DNA from: Diplolepis rosae
Taxonomy: Eukaryota > Arthropoda > Insecta > Hymenoptera > Diplolepididae
Assembly (NCBI GenBank): GCA_030998225.1
Contig: JAPYXD010000308.1
Span: 5,032,001-5,096,000, forward strand
Reading direction: 5' to 3'
DNA length: 64,000 bases
Position 1 is the first letter of the stretch. Every line of letters begins with the position of its first letter. Under the pieces are notes generated by a model that ran no database searches, was not told the origin of the DNA, and saw only the letters and a program-made list of their open reading frames with translations. A program made the position numbers and the translations under genes. This document shows positions 26,578-40,999 of the stretch, piece after piece.

Positions 26578-26714
26578 CCATATGTCAGGTAGGAGCTGGG
26601 TAGGGACGAGTAGCAGATGTACTTTCACATTAACAATGTGCAAGCCGACAGCTGACTTATAAAAAAGAAACAAGATCCGGGTAGAAACATATTTTCGAAT
26701 TTTAATTTTTTGGT

Positions 26715-29700
26715 CCATATGTCATGTAGGAACTTGGATGGGCTGGGAGCAGATGTACTTCCACCGTTACGATTTGCAAGTCGACAACTGCCCTTTAAAA
26801 ACGGACTAGATCTGGGGAGTAACTTGTTTCCGTATTTCAATTTCTGGGTCCATATTTCAGGTGGGAACTTAGATGGGCTGGGTGCAGATGTACTTTCACC
26901 TTAATAATGTGCAAGCCGACAACTGCCTTTAAAAAACGGACAGGCTCCGGGAAGATACATATATTCACATTTTAATTTCTAGGTCCATATGTCAGGTAGG
27001 AACTTGGATGGGCTGGGAGCAGATGTACTTACACCTTAACAATATACAAGTCGACAACTGCCTGTTAAAAAGCGGACTTGATCGCGGGGGTAACCTATTT
27101 CCGTATTTTAATTTCTGGATCCATATGTCAGGTAGGAACTGGGTAGGGAGGAGTAGCAGATGTACTTTCAGGTTAAAAATTTGCAAGTCGACAACTGCAT
27201 TTTAAAAAACGGACTAGATCTGGGGAGTAACTTGTTTCCGTATTTTAATTTCTGGATCCATATACCAGGTAGGAACCGGGTTGAGCTGGGTAGCAGATGT
27301 ACTTTCACCTTAACAATGTCAAAGCCGATAGCTGACTTTCAAAAAGAAACAAGATCCGGGTAGAAACATATTTTCGTATTTTAATGTTTTGGTCCATATG
27401 TCAGGTAGTACGCGGATGGGCCGAGTTGCAGATGTACTTTCACCTTCATAATGTGAAAGCCGACAACTGCCTTTTAGAAAACGGACAGGCTCCGGGAAGA
27501 TACATATATTCACATTTTAATTTCTGGGTCCATATGTCATGTAGGAACTTGGATGGGCAGGGAGAAGATGTACTTCCACCTTTACGATTTGCAAGTCGAC
27601 AACTGCCCTTTAAAAACGGACTAGATCTGGGGAGTAACTTGTTTCCGTATTTCAATTTCTGGGTCCATATTTCAGGTGGGAACTTAGATGGGCTGGGTAG
27701 CAGATGTACTTTCACCTTAATAATGTGCAAGCCGACAACTGCCTTTTAGAAAACGGACAGGCTCCGGGAAGATACATATATTCGCATTTCAATTTCTGGG
27801 TCATTTTGTCAGGTAGGAACTTGGATGGGCTGGGAGCAGATGTACTTCCACCTTTACGATTTGCAAGTCGACAAATCCCTTTAAAAACGGACTAGATCTG
27901 GGGAGTAACTTGTTTCCGTATTTCAATTTCTGGGTCCATATTTCAGGTGGGAACTTAGATGGGCTGGGTAGCAGATGTACTTTCACCTTAATAATGTGCA
28001 AGCCGACAACTGCCTTTTAGAAAACGGAGAGGCTCCGGGAAGATACATATATATTCAAATTTTAATTTCTGGGTCCATATGTCAGGTAGGAACTTGGATG
28101 TGCGGGGAGCAGATGTACTTCCACCTTTACGATTTGCAAGTCGACAACTCCCTTTTAAAAAACGGACTAGATCTGGGAAGTAACTTATTTCCGTATTTTA
28201 ATTTCTGAATCCATATGGCAGGTAGGAACTGGGTAGGGACAAGCAGCTGATGTACTTTCAAGATAAAAATTTGCAAGTCGACAACTGCATTTTAAAAAAC
28301 GGACTAGATCCGGGGAGTGACTTATTACCGTATTTTAATTTCTGGATCCATATGTCAGGTAGGAACTGGGTAGCGAAGAGTAGCAGATGTACTTTCACGT
28401 TAAAAATTTGCAAATCGACAACTGCCCTTTAAAAACGGACTAGATCTGGGGAGTAACTTGTTTCCGTATTTAAATTTCTGGGTCCATATTTCAGGTGGGA
28501 ACTTGGATGGGCTGGGTAGCAGATGTACTTTCACCTTAATAATGTGCAAGCCGACAACTGCCTTTTAGAAAACGGACAGGCTCCGGTTAGATACATATAT
28601 TCGCATTTTAATTTATGGGTCCATATGTCAGGTAGGAACTTGGATGGGCTGGGAGCAGATGTACTTCCACCTTTACGATTTGCAAGTCGACAACTGCCCT
28701 TTAAAAACGGACTAGATCTGGGGAGTAACTTGTTTCCGTATTTCAATTTCTGGGTCCATATTTCAGGTGGGAACTTAGATGGGCTGGGTAGCAGATGTAC
28801 TTTCACCTTAATAATGTGCAAGCCGACAACTGCCTTTTAGAAAACGGAGAGGCTCCGGGAAGATACATATATATTCAAATTTTAATTTCTGGGTCCATAT
28901 GTCAGGTAGGAACTTGGATGGGCCGGGAGCAGATGTACTTCCACCTTTACGTTTTGCAAGTCGACAACTCCCTTTTAAAAAACGGACTAGATCTGGGAAG
29001 TAACTTATTTCCGTATTTTAATTTCTGAATCCATATGGCAGGTAGGAACTGGGTAGGGACAAGCAGCAGATGTACTTTCAAGATAAAAATTTGCAAGTCG
29101 ACAACTGCATTTTAAAAAACGGACTAGATCCGGGGAGTGACTTATTACCGTATTTTAATTTCTGGATCCATATGTCAGGTAGGAACTTGGATGGGCTGGG
29201 TAGCAGATGTACTTTCAACTTAACGATTTTCAAGTCGTCAACTGCGGTGTAAAGAAAAAGAATAGATCCTAGTAGAAACCTATTTCCGTATTTTAATTTC
29301 TGGATCCATATGTCAGGTAGGAACCGGATTGGGCCGGGTAGCAGATGTACTTTCACCTAAACGATTTTCAAGTCGACAACTGCCTTTTAGAAAACGGACA
29401 GGATCCGGGTAGAAATATATTTTCGCATTATAATTTTCGGGTCCATATGTCATGTAGGTCACGGATGGGCTGGGTAGTAGATGTAATTTCAACTTAACGA
29501 TTTGCAAGTCGACAACTGCCTTTTAGAAAACGGACAGGATCCGGGTAGAAACATATTTTCGTATTTTAATTTCTGTATACATATGTCAGGTAGGAACCGG
29601 GTAGGGTCGGGAAGCATGTGCAATTTCACCTTAACAATTTGCAAGATGACAACTGCCTTTTAGAAAACGGACAGGATCTGGGTAGAAATATATTTTCCTA

Positions 29701-31864
29701 TTTTAATTTTCGGGTCCATATGTCATGTACGTCACGGATGGGCTGGGTAGTAGATGTACTTTCACCTTAACGATTTGCAAGTCGACAACTGCCCTTTAAA
29801 AACGGACTAGATCTGGGGAGTAACTTATTTCCGCATTTTAATTTCTGGGTCCATATGTCAGGTAGGAACTTGGATTGGCTGGGAGCAGATGTACTGCCAC
29901 CTTAACGATTTGCATGACGACAACTACCTTTTAAAGAACGGACTAGACCTGGGGAGTAACTTATTTCCGTTTTTTAATTTTTGGGTGCATATGTCAGGTA
30001 GGAACCGGATGGGCTGCGTATTAGATGTAATTTCACCTTAAAAATGTGCAAGCCGACAACTGACTTTTAGAAAAAGGACTGGATCCGGGACGATACTTAT
30101 TTTCATATTTCAATTTCTGGACCCATATGTCAGGTAGGAACCGGGTTGGGCTTGGTAGCAGATGTACTTTTACCTTACAAATGTGCAAGTCGTCAACTGC
30201 CTTTTAAAAAAAAGAATAGATCCTGGTAGAAACCTATTTCCGTATTTTAATTTCTGGATCCTAATGCCAGGTAGGAACCGGGTTGGGCTGGGTAGCAGAT
30301 GTACTTTCACCTAAACGATTTGCAAGTCGACAACTGCCTTTTAAAAAACGGACTAGACCTGGGGAGTAACTTATTTCCGTATTATAATTTCTGGGTCGAT
30401 TTGTCCGGTAGGAACGCGGATGGGCTGGGTAGCAGATGTACTTTCAAACTAACAATGTGCAAGTCGACAAATGCCTTTCAGAAAACGGACAGGATCCGGT
30501 AAGATACATATATTGGCATTTTAATTTCTGGATCCATATGTCAGGTAGGAACTTGGATGGGCTGGGAGCAGATGTACTTCCACCTTTACGATTTGCAAGT
30601 CGACAACTGCCTTTTAAAGAACGGCCTAGACCTGGGGAGTAACTTATTTCCGTATTTTAATTTTTGGGTCCATATGTCAGGTAGGAACCGGGTTGGGCTG
30701 GGTAGCAGATGTAATTTCACCTTAACAATGTGCAAGCCGACAGTTGACTTATAAAAACGAAACAAGATCCGGGTAGAAACATATTTTCGTATTTTAATTT
30801 TTTGGTCCACATGTCAGGTAGGACGCGGATGGGCTGGGTAGTAGATGAACTTTCACCTTAACGATTTGCGAGTCCAAAACTGCCTTTTAGAAAACGAACA
30901 GGAGCCGGTATAATACCTATATTGGCATTTCAATTTCTGGGTCCTTATGTGAGGTAGGAACTTGAATGGGCTGGGAAGCAGATGTACTTTCACCTTAATA
31001 ATGTGCAAGCCGACAACTGCCTTTTAAAAAACGGACTAGATCTGGGGAGTAACTTATTTCCGTATTATAATTTCTGGGTCGATTTGTCCGGTAGGAACGC
31101 GGATGGGTTTGGTAGCAGATGTACTTTCAAACTAACAATGTGCAAGTCGACAAATGCCTTTCAGAAAACGGACAGGATCCGGTAAGATACATATATTGGC
31201 ATTTTAATTTCTGGATCCATATGTCAGGTAGGAACTTGGATGGGCTGGGAGCAGATGTACAGCCACCTTAACGATTTGCATGACGACAACTGCCTTTTAA
31301 AGAACGGACTAGATCTGGGGAGTAACTTATTTTCCTATTTTAATTTTTGGGTCCACATGTCAGGTAGGAACCGGGTTGGGCTGGGTAGCAGATGGACTTT
31401 CACCTTAACAATGTGCAAGCCGACAGCTGACTTTTAAAAAAGAAACAAGATCCGGGTAGAAACATATTTTCGAATTTTAATTTTATGGTCCATATGTCAG
31501 GTAGGACGCGGATGTGCTGGGTAGAAGATGAAATTTCACCTTAACGATTTGCGAGTCGAAAACTGCCTTTTAGAAAACGTACAGGATCCGGGAAGATACA
31601 TATATTCCCATTTTAAATTTTGGATCCATATGTCAGGTAGAAACTTGGATTTGCAAGTCGACAACTGCCTGTTAAAAAACGGACTAGATATGGGGAGTAA
31701 CTTATTTCCGTATTATAATTTCTGGATCCATATGTCAGGTAGGAGCTGGGTAGGGACGAGTAGCAGATGTACTTTCACATTAACAATGTGCAAGCCGACA
31801 GCTGACTTATAAAAAAGAAACAAGATCCGGGTAGAAACATATTTTCGAATTTTAATTTTTTGGT
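26715..31864. repeat. HOR unit B2 (5,150 bp form)
   Basis: Collinear with A2 at +5,015 and with B1 at +21,716. It carries the B-specific extra monomer (near 31,080-31,350) and the truncated monomer at 31,626-31,727. A variant box GGGTCATTTTGTCAGG near 27,810 is absent from A1, B1, C1 and A2 but occurs in A3 near 47,090. Confidence 0.89.
31626..31727. repeat. 102-bp truncated monomer (B2)
   Basis: Same deletion junction, at +21,716 from the B1 copy. Confidence 0.92.
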
Positions 31865-34800
31865 CCATATGTCATGTAGGAACTTGGATGGGCTGGGAGC
31901 AGATGTACTTCCACCGTTACGATTTGCAAGTCGACAACTGCCCTTTAAAAACGGACTAGATCTGGGGAGTAACTTGTTTCCGTATTTCAATTTCTGGGTC
32001 CATATTTCAGGTGGGAACTTAGATGGGCTGGGTGCAGATGTACTTTCACCTTAATAATGTGCAAGCCGACAACTGCCTTTAAAAAACGGACAGGCTCCGG
32101 GAAGATACATATATTCACATTTTAATTTCTAGGTCCATATGTCAGGTAGGAACTTGGATGGGCTGGGAGCAGATGTACTTCCACCTTAACGATTTACAAG
32201 TCGACAACTGCCTGTTAAAAAGCGGACTTGATCGCGGGGGTAACCTATTTCCGTATTTTAATTTCTGGATCCATATGTCAGGTAGGAACTGGGTAGGGAG
32301 GAGTAGCAGATGTACTTTCAGGTTAAAAATTTGCAAGTCGACAACTGCATTTTAAAAAACGGACTAGATCTGGGGAGTAACTTGTTTCCGTATTTTAATT
32401 TCTGGATCCATATACCAGGTACGAACCGGGTTGAGCTGGGTAGCAGATGTACTTTCACCTTAACAATGTCAAAGCCGATAGCTGACTTTCAAAAAGAAAC
32501 AAGATCCGGGTAGAAACATATTTTCGTATTTTAATGTTTTGGTCCATATGTCAGGTAGTACGCGGATGGGCCGAGTTGCAGATGTACTTTCAGCTTCATA
32601 ATGTGAAAGCCGACAACTGCCTTTTAGAAAACGGACAGGCTCCGGGAGGATACATATATTCACATTTTAATTTCTGGGTCCATATGTCATGTAGGAACTT
32701 GGATGGGCAGGGAGCAGATGTACTTCCACCTTTACGATTTGCAAGTCGACAACTGCCCTTCAAAAACGGACTAGATCTGGGGAGTATCTTGTTTCAGTAT
32801 TTCAATTTCTGGGTCCATATTTCAGGTGGGAACTTAGATGGGCTGTGTAGCAGATGTACTTTCACCTTCATAATGTGAAAGCCGACAACTGCCTTTTAGA
32901 AAACGGACAGGCTCCGGTTAGATACATATATTCGCATTTCAATTTCTGGGTCCATATGTCAGGTAGGAACTTGGATGGGCTGGGAGCAGATGTACTTCCA
33001 CCTTTACGATTTGCAAGTCGACAACTCCCTTTTAAAAAACGGACTAGATCTGGGGAGTAACTTGTTTCCGTATTTCAATTTCTGGGTCCATATTTCAGGT
33101 GGGAACTTAGATGGGCTGGGTAGCAGATGTACTTTCACCTTAATAATGTGCAAGCCGACAACCGCCTTTTAGAAAAAGGACTGGATCCGGGAAGATACAT
33201 ATATATTCAAATTTTAATTTCTGGGTCCATATGTCAGGTAGGAACTTGGATGGGCTGGGAGCAGATGTACTTCCACCTTTACGATTTGCAAGTCGACAAC
33301 TCCCTTTTAAAAAACGGACTATATCTGGGAAGTAACTTATTTCCGTATTTTAATTTCTGAATCCATATGGCAGGTAGGAACTGGGTAGGGACAAGCAGCT
33401 GATGTACTTTCAAGATAAAAATTTGCAAGTCGACAACTGCATTTTAAAAAACGGACTAGATCCGGGGAGTGACTTATTACCGTATTTTAATTTCTGGATC
33501 CATATGTCAGGTAGGAACTGGGTAGCGAAGAGTAGCAGATGTACTTTCACGTTAAAAATTTGCAAATCGACAACTGCCCTTTAAAAACGGACTAGATCTG
33601 GGGAGTAACTTGTTTCCGTATTTAAATTTCTGGGTCCATATTTCAGGTGGAAACTTAGATGGGCTGGGTAGCAGATGTACTTTCACCTTAATAATGTGCA
33701 AGCCGACAACTGCCTTTTAGAAAACGGACAGGCTCCGGTTAGATACATATATTCGCATTTCAATTTCTGGGTCCATATGTCAGGTAGGAACTTGGATGGG
33801 CTGGGAGCAGATGTACTTCCACCTTTACGATTTGCAAGTCGACAACTGCCCTTTAAAAACGGACTAGATCTGGGGAGTAACTTGTTTCCGTATTTCAATT
33901 TCTGGGTCCATATTTCAGGTGGGAACTTAGATGGGCTGGGTAGCAGATGTACTTTCACCTTAATAATGTGCAAGCCGACAACTGCCTTTTAGAAAACGGA
34001 GAGGCTCCGGAAAGATACATATATATTCAAATTTTAATTTCTGGGTCCATATGTCAGGTAGGAACTTGGATGGGCTGGGAGCAGATGTACTTCCACCTTT
34101 ACGATTTGCAAGTCGACAACTCCCTTTTAAAAAACGGACTAGATCTGGGAAGTAACTTATTTCCGTATTTTAATTTCTGAATCCATATGGCAGGTAGGAA
34201 CTGGGTAGGGACAAGCAGCAGATGTACTTTCAAGATAAAAATTTGCAAGTCGACAACTGCATTTTAAAAAACGGACTAGATCCGGGGAGTGACTTATTAC
34301 CGTATTTTAATTTCTGGATCCATATGTCAGGTAGGAACTTGGATGGGCTGGGTAGCAGATGTACTTTCAACTTAACGATTTTCAAGTCGTCAACTGCGGT
34401 GTAAAGAAAAAGAATAGATCCTAGTAGAAACCTATTTCCGTATTTTAATTTCTGGATCCATATGTCAGGTAGGAACCGGATTGGGCCGGGTAGCAGATGT
34501 ACTTTCACCTAAACGATTTTCAAGTCGACAACTGCCTTTTAGAAAACGGACAGGATCCGGGTAGAAATATATTTTCGCATTATAATTTTCGGGTCCATAT
34601 GTCATGTAGGTCACGGATGGGCTGGGTAGTAGATGTAATTTCAACTTAACGATTTGCAAGTCGACAACTGCCTTTTAGAAAACGGACAGGATCCGGGTAG
34701 AAACATATTTTCGTATTTTAATTTCTGTATACATATGTCAGGTAGGAACCGGGTAGGGTCGGGAAGCATGTGCAATTTCACCTTAACAATTTGCAAGATG

Positions 34801-35512
34801 ACAACTGCCTTTTAGAAAACGGACAGGATCTGGGTAGAAATATATTTTCCTATTTTAATTTTCGGGTCCATATGTCATGTACGTCACGGATGGGCTGGGT
34901 AGTAGATGTACTTTCACCTTAACGATTTGCAAGTCGACAACTGCCCTTTAAAAACGGACTAGATCTGGGGAGTAACTTATTTCCGCATTTTAATTTCTGG
35001 GTCCATATGTCAGGTAGGAACTTGGATTGGCTGGGAGCAGATGTACTGCCACCTTAACGATTTGCATGACGACAACTACCTTTTAAAGAACGGACTAGAC
35101 CTGGGGAGTAACTTATTTCCGTTTTTTAATTTTTGGGTGCATATGTCAGGTAGGAACCGGATGGGCTGCGTATTAGATGTAATTTCACCTTAAAAATGTG
35201 CAAGCCGACAACTGACTTTTAGAAAAAGGACTGGATCCGGGACGATACTTATTTTCATATTTCAATTTCTGGACCCATATGTCAGGTAGGAACCGGGTTG
35301 GGCTTGGTAGCAGATGTACTTTTACCTTACAAATGTGCAAGTCGTCAACTGCCTTTTAAAAAAAGAATAGATCCTGGTAGAAACCTATTTCCGTATTTTA
35401 ATTTCTGGATCCTAATGCCAGGTAGGAACCGGGTTGGGCTGGGTAGCAGATGTACTTTCACCTAAACGATTTGCAAGTCGACAACTGCCTTTTAAAAAAC
35501 GGACTAGACCTG
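31865..35512. repeat. HOR unit C2, 3'-truncated copy
   Basis: Second-copy counterpart of C1, ending with the same junction (13,733 corresponds to 35,450). A stretch at ~32,590-32,870 carries several private variants, including a neighbouring monomer that has acquired the TTCATAATGTGAAAG form of the inverted-repeat subtype. The right boundary is approximate. Confidence 0.83.
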
Positions 35513-36637
35513 GGGAGTAACTTATTTCCGTTTTTTAATTTTTGGGTCCATATGTCAGGTAGGAAGCGGATGGGCTGCGTATTAGATGTAATTTCACCTT
35601 CAAAATGTGCAAGCCGACAACTGCCTTTTAGAAAAAGGACTGGATCCGGGACGATACTTATTTTCGTATTTCAATTTCTGGATCCATATGTCAGGTAGGA
35701 ACCGTGTTGGGCTGGGTAGCAGATGTAATTTGATCTTAACAATGTGCATGCCGACAGCTGACTTTTAAAAAAGAAACAAGATTCGGGTAGAAACATATTT
35801 CCGTATTTTAATTTCTGGATCCATATGTCAGATAGGAACCGGGTTGGGCTGGGTAGCAGATGTACTTTCACCTAAACGATTTGCAAGTCGACAACTGCCT
35901 TTTAAAAAACGGAGTAGCTACGGGTAGAAACTTATTCCCGTATTTCGATTTCTGGATCCATATGTCAGGTAGGAACTTGGATGGGCTGGGAGCAGATGTA
36001 CTTCCACCTTAACGATTTGCAAGTCGACAACTGCCTTTTAAAAAACGTACTAGATCTGGGGAGTAACTTCTTTCCGTATTTTAATTTCTGGATCCATATA
36101 CCAGGTACGAACCGGGTTGGGCTGGGTAGCAGATGTAGTTTCACCTTAACAATTTACAAGATAACTGCCTTCTAGAAAGTAGAAAGGATCCTTGAAGATA
36201 CATATATTCGCATTTCAATTTCTGGGTCCATATGTCAGGTAGGAACTTGGATGGGCTGGGAGCAGATGTGCTTCCACCTTGACGATTTGCAAGTCGACAA
36301 CTGCATTTTAAAAAACGGACTAGATCTGGGGTGTATCTTATTTCCGTATTTTAATTTCTGGATCCATATGTCAGGTAGGAACCGTGTTGGGCTGGGTAGC
36401 AGATGTACTTTCATCTTAACAATGTGCATGCCGACAGCTGACTTTTAAAAAAGAAACAAGATCCGGGTAGAAACATATTTTCGTATTTTAATTTTTGGGT
36501 CCATATGTCAGGTAGGAACTGGGTTGGGCTGGGTAGCAGATGTACTTTCACCTTAACAATGTGCAAGCCGACAGCTGACTTTTAAAAAAGAAACAAGTTC
36601 CGGGTAGAAACATATTTTCGTATTTTAATTTTTGGGT

Positions 36638-36910
36638 CCATATGTCAGGTAGGACCCGGATGGGCTGGGTAGAGGATGTAATTTCACCTTAACAATTTAC
36701 AAGCTGACAACTGGCTTATAGAAACGGGATGGGAAACGAGACTAAACGTATTCTTGTATCTTAATTACTGGACCCATATTCCAGATAGGAACCGGATAGG
36801 GCTGGGCAGCAGAATTACTTTCACCTCAAAAATGGACTGTACTCCATATTCCTTATAAAAACCGTATGCTATCTGGTTAGAGACGAATATTCGTATTTCA
36901 ATTTCTGGAT
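36638..36910. repeat. Pair of strongly diverged monomers (D2, first)
   Basis: Counterpart at +21,717 of 14,921-15,193. Internal variants (GATGGGAAACG, CTCAAAAATGG) instead match the second D1 pair, which suggests exchange between the two pairs. Confidence 0.87.
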
Positions 36911-38004
36911 CCATATGTCAGGTAGGAACCGGATGTGCTGGGTAGCAGATGTACTTTCACCTTAACAATGTGCAAGCCGACAACTGCCTTTTAGAAAACG
37001 GACAGGATCCGGTAAGATACATATATTCTCATTTTAATTTCTGGGTCCATATGTCAGGTAGGAACTTGGATGGGCTGGGTAGCAGATGTACTTTCAACTT
37101 AACGATTTTTAAGTCGTCAACTGCGCAGTAAAGAAAAAGAATAGATCCTGGTAGAAACCTATTTCCGTATTTTAATTTTTGGGTCCATATGTCAGGTAGG
37201 AACCGGGTTGGGCTGGGTAGCAGATGTACTTTCACCTAAACGATTTGCAAGTCGACAACTGCCTTTTAAAAAACGGACTAGATTTGGGGAGTAACTTATT
37301 TCCGTATTTTAATTTTTGGGTCCATATGTCAGGTAGGAACTGGATGGGCTGCGTATTAGATGTAATTTCACCTTAAAAATGTGCAAGCCGACAACTGCCT
37401 TTTAGAAAAAGGACTGGATCCGGGAAGATACTTATTTTCGTATTTCAATTTCTGGATCAATATGTCAGGGAGGAACCGGGTTGGGTTTGGTAGCAGATGT
37501 ACTTTCACCTAAACGATTTGCAAGTCGACAACTGCCTTTTAAAAAACGGAGTAGCTACGGGTAGAAACTTATTCCCGCATTTCAATTTCTGGGTCCATAT
37601 GTCAGGTAGGAACTTGGATGGGCTGGGAGCAGATGTGCTTCCACCTTGACGATTTGCAAGTCGACAACTGCATTTTAAAAAACGGACTAGATCTGGGGTG
37701 TATCTTATTTCCGTATTTTAATTTCTGGATCCATATGTCAGGTAGGAACCGTGTTGGGCTGGGTAGCAGATGTACTTTCATCTTAACAATGTGCATGCCG
37801 ACAGCTGACTTTTAAAAAAGAAACAAGATCCGGGTAGAAACATATTTCCGTATTTTAATTTCTGGATCCATATGTCAGGTAGGAACCGGGTTGGGCTGGG
37901 TAGCAGATGTACTTTCATCTTAACAATGTGCATGCCGACAGCTGACTTTTAAAAAAGAAACAAGTTCCGGGTAGAAACATATTTTCGTATTTTAATTTTT
38001 GGGT

Positions 38005-38277
38005 CCATATGTCAGGTAGGACCCGGATGGGCTGGGTAGAGGATGTACTTTCACCTTAACGATTTTCAAGCTGACAACTGGGGTATAGACACGGGATGTG
38101 GAACGAGAGTAAACGTATTGTTGTATGTTAATTACTGGACACATATTCCAGATAGGAACCGGATAGGGCTGGGCAGCAGAATTACTTTTACCTCACAAAT
38201 GGACTGTACTCCATATTCCTTATAAAAACCGTATGCTATCTGGTTAGAGACGAATATTCGTATTTCAATTTCTGGAT
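38005..38277. repeat. Pair of strongly diverged monomers (D2, second), left one altered
   Basis: Counterpart at +21,717 of 16,288-16,560. The left monomer has about ten substitutions in ~90 bp relative to its counterparts (GGGGTATAGACACGGG for GGCTTATAGAAACGGG, GAGAGTAAACGTATTGTTG for GAGACTAAACGTATTCTTG), while sequence on both sides is nearly unchanged. Confidence 0.86.
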
Positions 38278-39566
38278 CCATATGTCAGGTAGGAACCGGA
38301 TGTGCTGGGTAGCAGATGTACTTTCACCTTAACAATGTGCAAGCCGACAACTGCCTTTTAGAAAACGGACAGGATCCGGTAAGATACATATATTCGCATT
38401 TTAATTTCTGGGTCTATATGTCAGGTAGGAACTTGGATGGGCTGGGTAGCAGATGTACTTTCAACTTAACGATTTTTAAGTCGTCAACTGCGCAGTAAAG
38501 AAAAAGAATAGATCCTGGTAGAAACCTATTTCCGTATTTTAATTTTTGGGTCCATATGTCAGGTAGGAACCGGGTTGGGCTGGGTAGCAGATGTACTTTC
38601 ACCTAAACGATTTGCAAGTCGACAACTGCATTTTAAAAAACGGACTAGATGTGGGGAGTAACTTCTTTCCGTTTTTTAATTTTTGGGTCCATATGTCAGG
38701 TAGGAACTGGATGGGCTGCGTATTAGATGTACTTTCACGTTAAAAATTTGCAAGCCGACAACTGCCTTTTAGAAAAAGGACTGGATCCGGGTATATACTT
38801 ATTTTTGTATTTCAATTTCTGGATCCATATGTCAGGGAGGAACCGGGTTGGGTTTGGTAGCAGATGTACTTTCACCTTAACGATTTGCGAGTCGACAACT
38901 GCCATTTAAAAAACGGAGTAGCTACGGGTAGAAACTTATTCCCGTATTTCGATTTCTGGATCCATATGTCAGGTAGGAACTTGGATGGGCTGGGAGCAGA
39001 TGTACTTCCACCTTAACGATTTGCAAGTCGACAACTGCATTTTAAAAAACGGACTAGATCTGGGGAGTAACTTATTTCCGTATTTTAATTTCTGGATCCA
39101 TATACCAGGTAGGAACCGGGTTGGGCTGGGTAGCAGATGTAGTTTCACCTTAACAATTTACAAGATAACTGCCTTCTAGAAAGTAGAAAGGATCCTTGAA
39201 GATACATATATTCGCATTTCAATTTCTGGGTCCATATGTCAGGTAGGAACTTGGATGGGCTGGGAGCAGATGTGCTTCCACCTTAACGATTTGCAAGTCG
39301 ACAACTGCCCTTTAAATACGGACTAGATCTGGGGAGTAACTTATTTTCCTATTTTAATTTCTGGATCCATATGTCAGGTAGGAACCGGGTTGGGCTTGGT
39401 AGCAGATCTACTTTTACCTGAACAATGTGCAAGTCGTCAACTGCCTTTTAAAAAAAAGAATAGAAACTGGTAGAAACGTATTTCCGTATTTAAATTTCGG
39501 GATCCATATGGCAGGTAGGAACCGGGTTGGGCTGGGTAGCAGATGTACTTTCACCTTAACAATGTG

Positions 39567-40690
39567 CAAGCCGACAGCTGACTTTTAAAAAAGAAACAAG
39601 ATCCGGGTAGAAACATATTTTCGTATTTTAATTTTTTGGTCCATATGTCAGGTAGGACGCAGATGGGCCGTGTTGTATATGTACTTTCACCTTAACAATT
39701 TACAAGATAACTGCCTTTTAGAAAGTAGAAAGGATCCTTGAAGATACATATATTCGAATTTCAATTTCTGCGTCCATATGTCAGGTAGGAACTTGGATGG
39801 GCTGGGAGCAGATGTGCATCCACCTTAACGATTTGCAAGTCGACAACTGCCTTTCAAAAAACGGACTAGATCTGGGGACTAACTTGTTTCCGTATTTTAA
39901 TTTCTGGATCCATATACCAGATAGGAACTGGGTAGGGACGAGTAGCAGATGTACTTTCAGGTTAAAAATTTGCAAGTCGACAACTGCATTTTAAAAAACG
40001 GACTAGATTTGGGGAGTAACTTATTTCCGTATTTTAATTTCTGGATCCATATGTCAGGTAGGAACCGGGTTGGGCTGGGTAGCAGATGTACTTTCACCTA
40101 AACGATTTGCAAGTCGACAACTGCCTTTTAAAAAACGGAGTAGCTACGGGTAGAAACTTATTCCCGTATTTCGATTTCTGGATCCATATGTCAGGTAGGA
40201 ACTTGGATGGGCTGGGAGCAGATGTACTTCCACCTTAACGATTTGCAAATCGACAGCTGACTTTTAAAAAAGAAACAAGATCCGGGTAGAAACATATTTT
40301 CGTATTTTAATTTTTTGGTCCATATGTCAGGTAGGACGCAGATGGGCCGAGTTGTAGATGTACTTTCACCTTAACAATTTACAAGATAACTGCCTTTTAG
40401 AAAGTAGAAAGGATCCTTGAAGATACATATATTCGTATTTCAATTTCTGCGTCCATATGTCAGGTAGGAACTTGGATGGGCTGGGAGCAGATGTGCATCC
40501 ACCTTAACGATTTGCAAGTCGACAACTGCCTTTCAAAAAACGGACAGGATCTGGGGACTAACTTGTTTCCGTATTTTAATTTCTGGATCCACATGCCAGG
40601 TAGGAACTGGGTAGGGACGAGTAGCAGATGTACTTTCACGTTAAAAATTTGCAAGTCGACAACTGCATTTTAAAAAACGGACTAGATCTG
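39567..40690. repeat. Five-monomer tandem duplication in D2 (679 bp)
   Basis: Counterpart of the D1 duplication (39,797 with 40,476, +679 bp). In D2 the second copy has exchanged one box: CCACATGCCAGGTAGG near 40,590 where D1 has CCATATACCAGATAGG. Confidence 0.83.
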
Positions 40691-40999
40691 GGGAGTAACT
40701 TATTTCCGTATTTTAATTTCTGGATCCATATGTCAGGTAGGAACTGGGTTGTGCTTGGTAGCAGATGTACTTTTACCTTAACAATGTGCAAGTCGTCAAC
40801 TGCCTTTTAAAAAAAAGAATAGAAACTGGTAGAAACGTATTTCCGTATTTTAATTTCGGGATCCATATGGCAGGTAGGAACCGGGTTGGGCTGGGTAGCA
40901 GATGGACTTTCACCTTAACAATGTGCAAGCCGTCAGCTGACTTTTAAAAAAGAAACAAGATCCGGGTAGAAACATATTTTCGAATTTTAATTTTATGGT

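Larger units (their letters stand above)
21700..26714. repeat. HOR unit A2 (5,015 bp form)
   Basis: Same length as A1 and sharing A-specific features: the hybrid monomer at 26,065-26,201, the G-variant at the start of the A-run near 25,191 and the truncated monomer at 26,476-26,577. Its first monomers differ from A1 (for example GTAGGACGCGGATGGGCTGG at the start), showing exchange at the R/A junction. Confidence 0.89.
36207..38867. repeat. Ten-monomer tandem duplication in D2 (1,367 bp)
   Basis: Counterpart of the D1 duplication: 36,251 with 37,618 and 36,949 with 38,316, both +1,367 bp. One monomer of the second copy (38,005-38,140) differs strongly from its three counterparts. Confidence 0.85.
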
